A stretch of DNA of 64,000 nucleotides, taken from assembly GCF_002797535.1 (NCBI RefSeq), contig NZ_PGFD01000002.1:186001-250000 (forward strand), in the 5' to 3' direction. This document shows positions 51,811-61,542 of the stretch, piece by piece; the first letter of the stretch is position 1; each line of letters begins with the position of its first letter. Both the position numbers and the translations under genes were made by a program. The stretch comes from Chryseobacterium geocarposphaerae (GTDB lineage: Bacteria; Bacteroidota; Bacteroidia; Flavobacteriales; Weeksellaceae). The notes beneath the pieces are model-generated. The model ran no database searches and was not told the DNA's origin. It saw nothing but the letters and a program-made list of their open reading frames with translations.

Positions 51811-53355
51811 TTAATAACCAGGATTCTGCTGAATAGCAGAGTTAACATTTGTTTCGCTAGTTGGAATTGGCAACGCCCACTTATAACTAGTTAGAGGCAG
51901 ATTTGAAGGGTTACCTGCTGGGTAATTTGCGGTCGCAGATTGATAATCTGCCGGATTTCTATCTATTCCTGAGTTTGCTAATGTTCCTAATCTTTTTAAA
52001 TCTATGAAACGATATCCTTCAAAAGCAAATTCTATTCTTCTCTCATCAAGAATTGCTTTCCATGCAGCTTGTGCATTAGCAAAAACCGGCAAAGTCTGTG
52101 CAGTACTATATCTAGAATCTCTCAATGCTTTTAAAGCTGTTGCAGCACCTACCAAATCACCTGCAGCCGTTCTAGCTTCAGCTCTGATTAGATACATTTC
52201 TGCCAACCTCATTACTTTAACATCATTGTTATTAGCATTTGAAGCAGTTGAAGCCCAAGGAGCAGCACCTGCTGTCAATGTTCCACCGTGCTTATTGATT
52301 AGCAATCTATCTGAATTTCTAACATCAGCTGCCGTAGCATAATTTGGATCGATTGTAGAATTTGGATTCACTAATGTTCTATAACGTGTATCTGAAGTGT
52401 TCAATTTATTAAACAACGCTCTACTTATCTCATACCAAGGAGCTCCTGCTACAGAAGGCGAACCATTATACCAAGCATTATGAAGGTTGCTCGCTTGAGC
52501 ATTTTGTGTATTTGTTCTCTTTAACTTAAAAATAACTTCTACATTACTAGCATTAGATTCAGTAAGGAAAACTGATGGATAAGTTGCATATGTTGATAAA
52601 GACAACCCAGAAGTACTGATAACTGTATTAGCCCATGTTTCTGCATTTGTATAATCACCTGCATAAGTATAAGCTCTCGCTTTTAATCCTTGTGCAAATG
52701 TTTTACTAGCATAAATATTAGAAAAAGCTGCTGCAGGTAAGCCATTATACAACGTAATAGCTTGATCTAAATCATTGTGAATAAATGAATAAAACTCTGC
52801 GTTAGTATTTCTAGGATAATCATTATCATCAATACCATAAATTTTATTTGAAATAATACCAGCAAGGGCTGACGGGTTTTTCATATCCGTAGTAAAATAA
52901 GATAAGATTCTCAAATGACAGTAAGCTCTTAAAGTTAAAGCTTCCGCCTTTATTTTATTGATCTTATTAATATCAGCCGTTGTTGTTGGTTTCAATTTAG
53001 TTGCTAGATCTAATACTCGATTAGTTCTTGCGATAGTAAAATAATTTACAGCCCAAAGATTATCAGGGGCAGTTGCCTGAGGAGTCATGAAAAACACATA
53101 GTCATCATTAATACCCTGCCCTCCATTTTCAAAACCAATACCCACTTCATCAGTAAAAATAGAAACAAATTCAGACTCACTTCTGCTTGTTAATCCATTA
53201 TATGTATTGTTTAAGAATAATTGTAAATCATCTGCAGTTTGGATTGCTGTTTCCTCAGTTAAAGCACCAGGTGCATAAGTTTCCATCAATTCTTCGCTAC
53301 ACGAAGTCGCAGTTAATCCTAAAACTGCTATTGCTATATAAAATATCTTTTTCAT
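51811..53355 (-). CDS. SusD/RagB family outer-membrane lipoprotein
   Basis: 514 residues. Lipobox ATSC (C19). SusD_like N-terminus with ETAIQTADDLQLFLNNTYNG, TPR helices (LRAYCHLRILSYF, ARAYTYAGDYTNAE) and the C-terminal MRLAEMYLIRAEARTAAGD and DERRIEFAFEGYRFIDLKR. It starts 17 bases after its SusC partner. The ligand is probably a glycan or peptide; no enzyme genes nearby give a hint beyond a divergent secreted subtilisin. Confidence 0.94.
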   Translation of the reverse strand: MKKIFYIAIAVLGLTATSCSEELMETYAPGALTEETAIQTADDLQLFLNNTYNGLTSRSESEFVSIFTDEVGIGFENGGQGINDDYVFFMTPQATAPDNLWAVNYFTIARTNRVLDLATKLKPTTTADINKINKIKAEALTLRAYCHLRILSYFTTDMKNPSALAGIISNKIYGIDDNDYPRNTNAEFYSFIHNDLDQAITLYNGLPAAAFSNIYASKTFAQGLKARAYTYAGDYTNAETWANTVISTSGLSLSTYATYPSVFLTESNASNVEVIFKLKRTNTQNAQASNLHNAWYNGSPSVAGAPWYEISRALFNKLNTSDTRYRTLVNPNSTIDPNYATAADVRNSDRLLINKHGGTLTAGAAPWASTASNANNNDVKVMRLAEMYLIRAEARTAAGDLVGAATALKALRDSRYSTAQTLPVFANAQAAWKAILDERRIEFAFEGYRFIDLKRLGTLANSGIDRNPADYQSATANYPAGNPSNLPLTSYKWALPIPTSETNVNSAIQQNPGY

Positions 53356-53372
53356 TAGTTAAATTTTAATAA

Positions 53373-56204
53373 TTAGAATTTAATATCAAACCCTAGTGTA
53401 TAAATTCTTGGTGATGGATACCTTCCCTGATCAGAACCAATATTACTCTCCGCATCAAATCCTTTCCATTTAGACCAAGTTACAAGGTTTTCTGCCTGCA
53501 ATGTAATAGAAAGAGAATTTACGAAAGTATTTTTAATCAATGATTTAGGAACATTATATCCAACTTGTACATTTCGAAGTCTTAAATAAGATCCGTCAAC
53601 CAAGAACCTATCAGATAAACCGTCATAGTTAATATTCTGAGCTTTTAAAGAAGGAATATTAGTATTTGTGTTTGTCGGAGTCCAAGCATTTAATAAATCT
53701 GCGCTCACATTGAAGCTACCTAAGTTAGACGGATCCATTACAGAAGCCCAGTCATAATCGTATCTGTAAACTTTAGCTACATAAGTAAATGTTGTATTTA
53801 CAAACCATCCTTTATAATCTAAGTCAAAACCGAAACCACCTTGGAATTTAGGATTGAATCCATATTTCAGTGGTTTTAAATCTGCAGTAGTTGGAGTCTC
53901 TGTAGGATTTCCGTTTGCATCTTCAAATAGAAGGTTACCATTGGATTGATTTACGCCTAAGTAATGATAAACATATGGAGCTTGATAAAGTTGTCCGTTC
54001 ACACTATATTGCATTGGTATAGTACCATCAATCAAAGGTTCACTTGGTAAGTTGTAAACTCTTTCTTTATTCATTGCCCCGTTTCCTCTCAAGGTAAGAG
54101 TCAAATTACTGTTCTTAATTACATCATAAGCAAAGTTAATTTCAATACCATTATTTTTCAAATCAATAGGAGAGTTCATGTTAACAGCTCCAGTACCAAT
54201 TAAATAACTTTGTGGCCAAGGATAGAAAATCTCTACACCTTTCTTTTCATATACATCGAAAGTACCTCTTAATCTTCTTTTGAACAATTCAAAATCTACC
54301 CCGGCATTCCATTGTTTAGTAGTTTCCCAGTGCAAATCAGGATATCCTAAGCTGATACCTAAAGCTTGAGTACCATTATAGCTATTAGATCCTGTTACAT
54401 AAGAGTTTAAATATGCTTTTGGGTTAAGCCCTGCGAAAATTGTTCCATCTACAATTCTTTGGTTACCCGCCGTACCATAAGATCCTCTAATTTTAAGAAT
54501 ATTTACCCATTCAATATTCTTCATAAAGTTCTCTTCATTAATATTCCATCTTGCTCCAACAGACCAGAAAGTCCCCCATCTATTGTCTTTACTGAAACGG
54601 CTGGTTGCATCTCTTCTAACATTGGCTACAACTCCGTATTTAGATTTGTAATCATAGTCTAAGTTAGCAAAGTATGAATACATATTTAGTCTAGACTGAC
54701 CTGCACTCACGTTAGGAACATTATAATTATCTCCGGCTACAAAAGCAGGGTAACCTGTCCCAGTTCCTGGAACCCACACTTTAGGATTTAAACCATTTTG
54801 AGTAAAACTTGTTGTTTTAATCATATAGTTATTGTATTCATATCCTCCTAAAACATCAATTTTGTGATCTCCTATTCTCTTAGAATAACTTAATTGATAT
54901 AAGTTGTTAAAGTTAAATTGTCTTGAAGTAGACATGGTTTCCCAACCAATCCAAGTTTGATTAGAGGCTTTAAAATATACTGAATTCCAAGCATCTGGTG
55001 TTTGATAAGAATTCCCATCTAAAGATAACAACTGTGCATTAGCCCTCATTGTCGCTGTTAACTCATCTGTTATTTTATAATTTGCCTCAGAAGTTAAATC
55101 TAATCTTAAATCATCTGTTGCAGATTTATAAGTTCTTTCTTTATCCATCAAGAATAAAGGAGTATTAACTAAATTAGCAGAAATTCCCCCACCTGACACA
55201 TAATCATTAGGTGAAATATAAGGAGCCCCTCTCAAACCACCAATAACTAAGTTTTGATTTACACCTCCTGTACCTAAGCTAGAAGCCTGAGTATTTCTAG
55301 AAAGACCAGCATAAACACCTACTCTATAAGTAAATTTATTATTATTTGTCTTACCATTTACATTGGTTCTTAAAGAGAATCTTTTTAAACCTGTCGTAGA
55401 AAGTACTCCTTGCTGCTCTAAATAACCAACATTTGTATATGAACTAAGGTTTTGACCACCTGTTGTTATTCCAAAATCATGACTTTGTAGTAAAGAAGGA
55501 TTAAAGAAATAGTCTAACCAATTAGTATTAACATTAAAGTTTGCAATTTCATCATAAGTCATTCCAACTCCTTTACCAGCACTTGCCATTTTTTCTAAAG
55601 TAAGCAACTGCTTTGCATCAGCCATATTATATCTATTATTCTGCAAAGTTGAAACTCCAATCTGCGAACGATAGTTAAACACTGTTTTAGAAGCGAAACC
55701 GCCTCCTTTTGTTCTGATCACAATAACACCATTAGCACCTCTGTTACCATACATAGCTGTAGCAGAAGCATCTTTCAAAACCTCCATACTTTCCACATCA
55801 TTTGGGTTCAAAGATCTAAAGCTATCGGCATTTGTCGGGAATCCATCAATAACGTATAATGGATCTGTATTACCATTAATTGTACTGAATCCTCTGATTA
55901 CAACCGTTGGCTTCGCTCCCGGCTGACCACTTCCTGTTGAAATATTAACACCTGCCAACTGACCTTGCGCAATGTTCATCAAGTTCGAGTTTGGACGATT
56001 ATTAATTTTCTCACTCTCAATTTTTGCAGTTGAAATAACAGCCTGTTTCTTAGTTGTAGATTTCAAACCAACAACAACAACCTCTTCGATGTCTTTTACA
56101 TCAGCTGTATCTTTCTTACGGCGACCGTTTTCCTGTGCAAGTAAAGAAGCACTCCCTAAAAAGAAAAGAACCCCTGTGCTCAGTAACTTTAATTTAACAT
56201 TCAT
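53373..56204 (-). CDS. SusC/RagA TonB-dependent transporter
   Basis: 943 residues. Signal peptide ending SLLAQ, TonB box EEVVVVGLKS, plug with NSNLMNIAQGQLAGVN, VVIRGFSTING, LYVIDGFP and EVLKDASATAMYGNRGANGV, then the barrel up to YPSPRIYTLGFDIKF. No CarboxypepD-like N-terminal domain. First gene of a three-gene operon. Unlike the pair at 37.8 kb, no riboswitch is seen in its leader. Confidence 0.94.
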   Translation of the reverse strand: MNVKLKLLSTGVLFFLGSASLLAQENGRRKKDTADVKDIEEVVVVGLKSTTKKQAVISTAKIESEKINNRPNSNLMNIAQGQLAGVNISTGSGQPGAKPTVVIRGFSTINGNTDPLYVIDGFPTNADSFRSLNPNDVESMEVLKDASATAMYGNRGANGVIVIRTKGGGFASKTVFNYRSQIGVSTLQNNRYNMADAKQLLTLEKMASAGKGVGMTYDEIANFNVNTNWLDYFFNPSLLQSHDFGITTGGQNLSSYTNVGYLEQQGVLSTTGLKRFSLRTNVNGKTNNNKFTYRVGVYAGLSRNTQASSLGTGGVNQNLVIGGLRGAPYISPNDYVSGGGISANLVNTPLFLMDKERTYKSATDDLRLDLTSEANYKITDELTATMRANAQLLSLDGNSYQTPDAWNSVYFKASNQTWIGWETMSTSRQFNFNNLYQLSYSKRIGDHKIDVLGGYEYNNYMIKTTSFTQNGLNPKVWVPGTGTGYPAFVAGDNYNVPNVSAGQSRLNMYSYFANLDYDYKSKYGVVANVRRDATSRFSKDNRWGTFWSVGARWNINEENFMKNIEWVNILKIRGSYGTAGNQRIVDGTIFAGLNPKAYLNSYVTGSNSYNGTQALGISLGYPDLHWETTKQWNAGVDFELFKRRLRGTFDVYEKKGVEIFYPWPQSYLIGTGAVNMNSPIDLKNNGIEINFAYDVIKNSNLTLTLRGNGAMNKERVYNLPSEPLIDGTIPMQYSVNGQLYQAPYVYHYLGVNQSNGNLLFEDANGNPTETPTTADLKPLKYGFNPKFQGGFGFDLDYKGWFVNTTFTYVAKVYRYDYDWASVMDPSNLGSFNVSADLLNAWTPTNTNTNIPSLKAQNINYDGLSDRFLVDGSYLRLRNVQVGYNVPKSLIKNTFVNSLSITLQAENLVTWSKWKGFDAESNIGSDQGRYPSPRIYTLGFDIKF

Positions 56205-56471
56205 ATTAACAAATTTTAATATTATTTTGCTGCAAATATGTTAAAAAATATTAACACCACCAAAATTTTTTTAATTAGCTTTCATTTTTTTATAAAGCTA
56301 TTCTTATTTTAATATATATTCTGAATATTTATTAATACTTTTTCAATATAAACCCACAGATTTCTACAACAGATAACATTCATTTTTTAATAATCTAAGG
56401 ATAATATCAATTAAAAAAACAAATACAAATTCACAATTATTAAAAAAAATCTTTTTTTTATAAATACAAAG
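56205..56471. other. Divergent AT-rich intergenic region
   Basis: Very AT-rich sequence between susC and the protease gene. For susC only a weak CATATTTG box (one mismatch to TAnnTTTG) is visible on the minus strand at about 56235. No riboswitch, repeat or small gene recognised. Confidence 0.5.
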
Positions 56472-56502
56472 TTAATCAATGTTGATTAATTTTGTATTTT
56501 TG
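56472..56502 (+). promoter_or_regulatory. Promoter and palindrome of the secreted protease gene
   Basis: A perfect palindrome TTAATCAATGTTGATTAA (56472-56489) overlaps one -7 candidate TAATTTTG (56487-56494); a second, TATTTTTG (56495-56502), follows directly. The layout suggests a repressor site. Confidence 0.55.
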
Positions 56503-56519
56503 ACAAATTTTTTTATGCA

Positions 56520-58442
56520 ATGAAAAATAAATACTATTTATTATTAGGATTATTAATTCTACCTACGCTTTTTAGTGCTCAAACAGTTGAGGAAAGAAAA
56601 AAAATTGCTTCTTTTTCTAATAAATCAATAAATGAAAGTTTAGTAAACGAACTTAATAAAGAATACAAAGCTGCGAAAATAAGAGTTGAAAACTATCTTC
56701 ACTCTAATCCTAATGTAAAAAAGAAAAATTTCATAGGTTTAGATAACGCAACGATGATAGAACTTATGGATGTAAGCCCTAACGGAGATTTAATATATGC
56801 AAAAACTCACAATCAGGGAGCGGCTATAACTGCCAGAGCAAACAAATTATATTCTGGAGGTGGACTAGGGATTAACATACAAGGACAAAACATGATTGCC
56901 GGTGAATGGGACGGAGGCAGTGCAAGGTTTAGTCATCAAGAATTCCTTGTAAATGGCTTCAGCAAGATCAACATATTAGATGGTGCAAGCGGAGCCGATC
57001 ATGCCACCCATGTTGCTGGAACTATTGCCGCACAAGGAATTAATCCTTTAGTTAGAGGAGTTGCCTTTAATTCAAGCATCAACTCATACGACTGGAATAA
57101 TGATTTATCTGAGATGACAACTGAAGCATCAACGGGTCTACTTACTTCTAACCACTCTTATGGCTTTGGATCTTTAAGTTCACAATGGTTCTATGGAGCA
57201 TACGATAGTAGGGCAAGACAAATTGATATTATCTGTTCCAGCAATCCATATTATTTGCCTGTTTTTTCCGCTGGGAATGATCGGAATGAAACTACAGCTC
57301 CGGGCTCAACTCAAATCTCAGCAAAAGGAGGCTATGACATGATATTTGGTCATGGAAATGCAAAAAATATTATAACAGTTGCCGCAGTTAATCAGGTTAC
57401 AACATACACTGATCCTTCAAGCGTAGTTATGTCAAGTTTTAGTAGTTGGGGACCTTCAGATGACGGCAGAATAAAGCCCGATATCTCAATGAAGGGAGTA
57501 TCTGTGAGATCTACTCTTAATACTTCCGATACAGCAACTGGAATCATGAGTGGTACATCAATGGCATCTCCTGGAATTACAGGTGTCGTTTTGCTACTGC
57601 AGCAATATTACAATCAGTTGTATACTGGTTATATGAAAGCTGCGACAGCAAAGGGTCTCATTTTACACACTGCAGATGAAGCCGGAACAGATATAGGACC
57701 CGATTATTCATTTGGATGGGGACTTGTAAATGCCGAAAAAGCTGCGATTGCTATTAGAGATAAGAATAATACTTCAGGAAGTAAAAGTATTATAGAAGAG
57801 CTTACTCTTCAAAATGGAGGAACATACACTAAGACAATTACCGCAAGTGGAAGCAATCCTTTAAAAGTATCAATTTCTTGGACTGACCCTGCTTCACCTA
57901 CATGGAACACCGGAACCAATGACCCTTCAACAAATTATTTAGTTAACGACTTAGATGTAAAAGTTGTCCAAAACAGCTTAACTTTCTATCCTTGGAAGTT
58001 ACAAGGTATGTCATCTCCTTTTAGCCCTGCAACTAATACAGGAACAAATAATGTTGACAATTTCGAAAGAGTTGATGTTGACAACCCTGTTGGAAGCTAC
58101 ACTATTATTGTTACCCACAAAGGCACGTTAACCGGAGGGAGCCAAAATTTCAGTTTAATTACAACTTCAGATACTCTTTCCACGTTATCTACAAATGAGG
58201 TTGCGACCACTAATGATAAAAAAGTTGAATTTTATCCTAACCCAGCGAAAGATTACATCTATATCAATGAAAAAGATGCAGATTTGTTGATTAACATTTA
58301 TGATGCATCCGGAAAGCTTGCCTTAACCTCCAAACTAACTGACAACAAAATAAATGTTACCACACTTGTGAAAGGAAACTACATTGCCAACTTTATTACT
58401 AAAAAGGGAGAAATTAAAACTTTTAAATTTATTAAAGAGTAA
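56520..58442 (+). CDS. Secreted subtilisin-like (S8) protease with T9SS sorting domain
   Basis: 640 residues. Signal peptide (cleavage near FSAQ, residue 21), short pro-region, S8 catalytic domain with D131 (AGEWDGGSARF), H161 (ADHATHVAGTIAA), oxyanion N253 (FSAGNDRN) and S347 (IMSGTSMASPG). A P-domain-like beta sandwich (about 425-560) with SWTDPASPTWN follows, then a type A T9SS domain (about 567-640) with VEFYPNPAKDYIYI and a terminal FKFIKE. Exported by Sec, passed through the type IX system and fixed at or released from the surface. Divergent from susC. Confidence 0.95.
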   Translation: MKNKYYLLLGLLILPTLFSAQTVEERKKIASFSNKSINESLVNELNKEYKAAKIRVENYLHSNPNVKKKNFIGLDNATMIELMDVSPNGDLIYAKTHNQGAAITARANKLYSGGGLGINIQGQNMIAGEWDGGSARFSHQEFLVNGFSKINILDGASGADHATHVAGTIAAQGINPLVRGVAFNSSINSYDWNNDLSEMTTEASTGLLTSNHSYGFGSLSSQWFYGAYDSRARQIDIICSSNPYYLPVFSAGNDRNETTAPGSTQISAKGGYDMIFGHGNAKNIITVAAVNQVTTYTDPSSVVMSSFSSWGPSDDGRIKPDISMKGVSVRSTLNTSDTATGIMSGTSMASPGITGVVLLLQQYYNQLYTGYMKAATAKGLILHTADEAGTDIGPDYSFGWGLVNAEKAAIAIRDKNNTSGSKSIIEELTLQNGGTYTKTITASGSNPLKVSISWTDPASPTWNTGTNDPSTNYLVNDLDVKVVQNSLTFYPWKLQGMSSPFSPATNTGTNNVDNFERVDVDNPVGSYTIIVTHKGTLTGGSQNFSLITTSDTLSTLSTNEVATTNDKKVEFYPNPAKDYIYINEKDADLLINIYDASGKLALTSKLTDNKINVTTLVKGNYIANFITKKGEIKTFKFIKE

Positions 58443-58470
58443 GAAATTAAATTCCTGAATGAATATGTAT

Positions 58471-58502
58471 AAAAAGCTGCCCAATTAATGAGGCAGCTTT
58501 TT
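58471..58502. terminator. Bidirectional terminator after the protease gene
   Basis: AAAAAGCTGCC / GGCAGCTTTTT, 11-bp stem with a 10-base loop; its end touches the stop codon of the convergent gene. Confidence 0.8.
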
Positions 58503-59263
58503 TAATTTTCAGGGTTTAGCACTTCTATATTTTTTATTATTTTGCTGATATATACATTGCGCTTCTTATTATTGAAACTTTTACCAAGCTTTTTTATTTC
58601 TTTTTTTAAGAATGATAAATCCCACTCAATTAAAAGTTTAACTTTCTTTCTCTTGTCATAAGGATTTATTATTAGGAAAACTGTTTTTGAAACATAACCT
58701 TTAGAAGTAGAAATATTTTTAGACTTTATAATTTTAAGAGGTCTCAACCAGCAATAAAAATCAGAAAAGGATTTATTTACAAAAATTGTTTTATTAAGAT
58801 TTTGTAAAATATAAATATAAGGTTCTGTATCCTCATCAATCAACTTAGATCTGAAGTGTGTTACAAAAAACTCTCCATTGTTTTCTGCTTTTAGAGACTT
58901 TATGTAATATTTTTGATATTCTTTTGAAACATCATTATTAAGCTCATATAATTCATTTAGCCTATTAATCACCTCATTCTTATAAAAGCTAATATTATCC
59001 CATATTATGGTAATTTTATAATTACTTTTAATTGATCCAGAAAAATAGAATTGCGTAGCATAATTACAGCCACTTCTTTGAGTATAAAGAATTTTCGGCG
59101 GTAATTGATTCATTTCATGTAATAATTTAGAAAAAGGCTGATTGAGATAGAGGTTTTTATTCATCTCAAATTGCTTTATGTAATTGAGAGTATCTAGTTG
59201 AGCCAATACCTTTAGGTGTACTAATACAAGCATACAAAGGAGTATTTTATATAATATTTTCAT
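58502..59263 (-). CDS. Secreted protein of the QLDTLNYxKQFE family, long copy
   Basis: 253 residues. Signal peptide ending in LAQ (about residue 22), then QLDTLNYIKQFEMNKNLY and NQPFSKLLHEM, a stretch that is repeated almost unchanged in the gene at 61117-61530. The remainder is mixed alpha/beta and Lys/Asn/Ile-rich with no known motif. It is directly downstream of a decayed linker copy, so it may have been the partner (immunity-like) gene of a lost cassette. That role is inference. Confidence 0.65.
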   Translation of the reverse strand: MKILYKILLCMLVLVHLKVLAQLDTLNYIKQFEMNKNLYLNQPFSKLLHEMNQLPPKILYTQRSGCNYATQFYFSGSIKSNYKITIIWDNISFYKNEVINRLNELYELNNDVSKEYQKYYIKSLKAENNGEFFVTHFRSKLIDEDTEPYIYILQNLNKTIFVNKSFSDFYCWLRPLKIIKSKNISTSKGYVSKTVFLIINPYDKRKKVKLLIEWDLSFLKKEIKKLGKSFNNKKRNVYISKIIKNIEVLNPEN

Positions 59264-59357
59264 TTATAAAATTTATGTTTTTTTCGATTTTACATCTTTA
59301 GAAGAAGAATTACTAAATAATTGAGGTAATAGTTCCTGAGATTATATACAGAGTATT

Positions 59358-59466
59358 AGGATTTTCTCCTCCTCCCGTGCTTCCACCGCCGCCGCCTCAT
59401 GTTCCCTGATCATGATACGTCATTGATTTCTAAACACATTGTGATTACAATATATAGCAGTGTACC
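59358..59466 (-). pseudogene. Decayed linker cassette, copy 1
   Basis: On the minus strand the sequence reads LYIVITMCLEINDVS, then a stop and frame change, then GGGGGSTGGGENP. This is a degenerate copy of the linker VTTTCLEQNDD...GGGSTGGGENP found at 60818 and 62286. Nothing of the downstream JAMM-like domain remains here. The gap 59264-59539 holds no other gene. Confidence 0.75.
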
Positions 59467-59539
59467 TGCTACTCTCATTGTAAATCAAGCAGCTTCAGTA
59501 GTTATAGAAATTAAATAATAACCTCGGAAAGACGTTTAT

Positions 59540-60091
59540 TTACTGTTTTACTAAATGAATGAGTTGTTCATAAGGAATCGTAGGTTGAAAATTTATAGGA
59601 CATTTTCCTTCTATTGTAGTATCATTATCTGGAATCATTATAATAGTCATTTGATCGGGTGTTGTAGGCTGTATTCTTAAATAGACGTCTCCATATTCTG
59701 CACACCCTATACTTGGACCATGGAAATATACTATATATGCCTTTAAGTCTGGTTGAAAATTTGTTCCAAAAAAATGAGTTTTATCATCATCTGCTTCTGC
59801 AAAACTATTATAAATAATATTTCCATTAGAATCTGTGATTCTAAGTCTTCCGATTAATCTATCATCTTTAATATCCTTACCTACATTTTCTTTTTTAATA
59901 AATTTAAACTCATAGTTTTTTCCATTTAAGTTTCCTTGCCAAGTTCCTACATATTTGTTAAGAGAATTATTTATATCTTTTACATAGGTAAAATTTGGGC
60001 AAGGAAAAGGAGGATTTTCCTGCATGCATTGGGCTGCGGTTTCTAAAGAAACTGTTTGAGATTTACAAGAAACTGTAAATAAAATAAATAG
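59540..60091 (-). pseudogene. DUF6705-like lipoprotein gene with damaged 5' end
   Basis: The clean part starts at ATG 60025 (MQENPPFPCPN) and gives 161 residues with KYVGTWQGNLNGKNYEF and a C-terminal EQLIHLVKQ, matching the family of the genes at 62576 and 63150. In the same frame upstream lie the remains of a lipoprotein signal (ILFTVSCKSQTVSLETAAQC), but it runs into a stop (60092-60094) before any start codon. Either the start was lost by a small deletion or the protein is now made without its signal. Probably not functional as an exported protein. Confidence 0.65.
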
Positions 60092-60120
60092 TCAATAAAT
60101 AATATTTCAGAATAAATATA

Positions 60121-61068
60121 TTAGTTCGGGCAGTTGATTTCATCAGTATCTGTTTTAGTTGCATTTAATTTTATTTCTGTAGTTGTTCCATTAGTATTAG
60201 TTCTGTATAAAGATATTCCTTTCAAATTCATTTTTTCGTCTATAAATTTAAGAAATCCAAACTCTCTTGCCTTTACATTTTCGTTGCGATATTTCATAAA
60301 ATCAACAAAAAGATCTTTGTATGTTTCTGTTTGAGCGTCAGTAAAAGTTTTTATCTGATATTGATTTCCTGTAAAACGAATCTGATAATTTCCTAGACTG
60401 GAAACCATTACTCCATATACATTGTTCAATGGTTGTCCTGTAGTTTGAGCATTTTTCACTAAGTCCATAAAATATGCTATATCAGCCGGGGAAAACATTT
60501 TAATACCATTCTTATCTCTTTCATAGCCTTGGGCGTCAAGAAATTTATAATTATTAACATGGGTATGGATAAATCCTTTGATGTAAGTATTTGTCTCCAC
60601 ATTTGGTAAACTAAGTGTGTTAGCATTATTAGTTGCACCTGCATTATCTTTATAAATATAATCACCACTCCATTTTTGGATGTAACCTGTTTCTTTTTTA
60701 AGATTGGTTTTGCCTTCTAAATCTGTAATCTTGTTTTTGAACTCGATATCAGCTCTTTGCAATTTAATCTGTTCACACAAATCATTTTTAGGGGGCAAGT
60801 TTGGCAGACTCGGCAAACCGATAGGACAGCCGTTTTCATCGGTAAAGCCAGATTCAGGATTACTCGGGATTATAGAAGTATCACAAGGCGGATCATAAGG
60901 ATTTTCTCCTCCTCCCGTGCTTCCACCGCCTCCTCCTCCGGTTCCCGGATCAATAGGAGTAATGATGTCATCATTTTGTTCCAGACAGGTCGTAGTGACA
61001 ATGGTATACAATATAGGAGGCGTTCCTTGCTCCAGCCCGTTATAGATAGGACAGCTTTCATAACCGTG
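60121..61068 (-). pseudogene. Orphan C-terminal module: linker plus JAMM-like domain
   Basis: An open frame of 315 residues with no proper start: it begins after a stop at 61071-61069 with GYESCPIYNGLEQGTPPILY, and only a TTG (61011) could serve. Then comes the linker (VTTTCLEQNDD, Gly-rich GTGGGGGGSTGGGENP, PPCDTSIIPSNPESGFTDEN) and a domain with KTNLKKETGYIQ, HTH (at 60567-60559), 22 residues, SPAD, then YGVMVSSLGNYQI and a C-terminal NLKGISLYRTN. The HxH...SxxD set resembles the JAMM metalloprotease signature. It looks like the displaced C-terminus of a larger protein. Whether it is expressed is unknown. Confidence 0.65.
60818..61003 (-). repeat. 186-bp linker repeat, copy 2
   Basis: Direct repeat of 62286-62471, same length and no gaps, with about 12 differences counted by eye (about 94% identity). 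Encodes the linker from VTTTCLEQ to ENGCPIG. Differences cluster in the Gly codons. Confidence 0.85.
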
Positions 61069-61116
61069 TTACGCCGTTGGGTTCCGTTACACCATCGATA
61101 TTGTAGCCAAATTATT

Positions 61117-61530
61117 CTAATGTGAACGATAGACCTTTATATCCTTCACTATTTTATTACCATAATAATTTTTCTCATCATTAGTAAAAAAGAAACCGTT
61201 TTTATTCTCATAATAATCCGTCTCTGACACAGGTAAAGGAGTTTGCCATACAATAACTAATATTATATTACTCGAAAATGATTCATCCATTTCGCAGAAT
61301 TTAAATCTTGAAAAAGGTATTATACTTTTATTTTTAAAACTCATTCCTCCCCACACAGACTTTGGTTGTATTTGTACCATATTATTTAATAGTTTGGAAA
61401 ATGGTTGATTAATATACTCAACTTTATTAGCCTCAAATTGTTTTAAATAATTCAAAGTGTCCAACTGGGCAGAGATTTCCAAGCTTATCAAAAAAAATGA
61501 GCAAAAAAATATTTTATATAGTGTTTTCAT
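61117..61530 (-). CDS. Secreted protein of the QLDTLNYxKQFE family, short copy
   Basis: 137 residues. Signal peptide, then AQLDTLNYLKQFEANKVEY and INQPFSKLLNNM as in the 253-residue protein at 58502-59263. The middle of that protein is missing here; the ends correspond (KIVKDIKVY versus KIIKNIEVL). Its stop codon abuts the out-of-frame 5' remains of the orphan module downstream. Either a deleted relic or a shorter family member. Confidence 0.6.
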   Translation of the reverse strand: MKTLYKIFFCSFFLISLEISAQLDTLNYLKQFEANKVEYINQPFSKLLNNMVQIQPKSVWGGMSFKNKSIIPFSRFKFCEMDESFSSNIILVIVWQTPLPVSETDYYENKNGFFFTNDEKNYYGNKIVKDIKVYRSH

Positions 61531-61542
61531 TTTTCATTTTAT

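Noticed and set aside
60134..61125. Several plus-strand frames of 64-122 codons
   Set aside because: Antisense to the orphan module; they follow from the repeated linker codons, as shown by the same shadow at 62112-62366.
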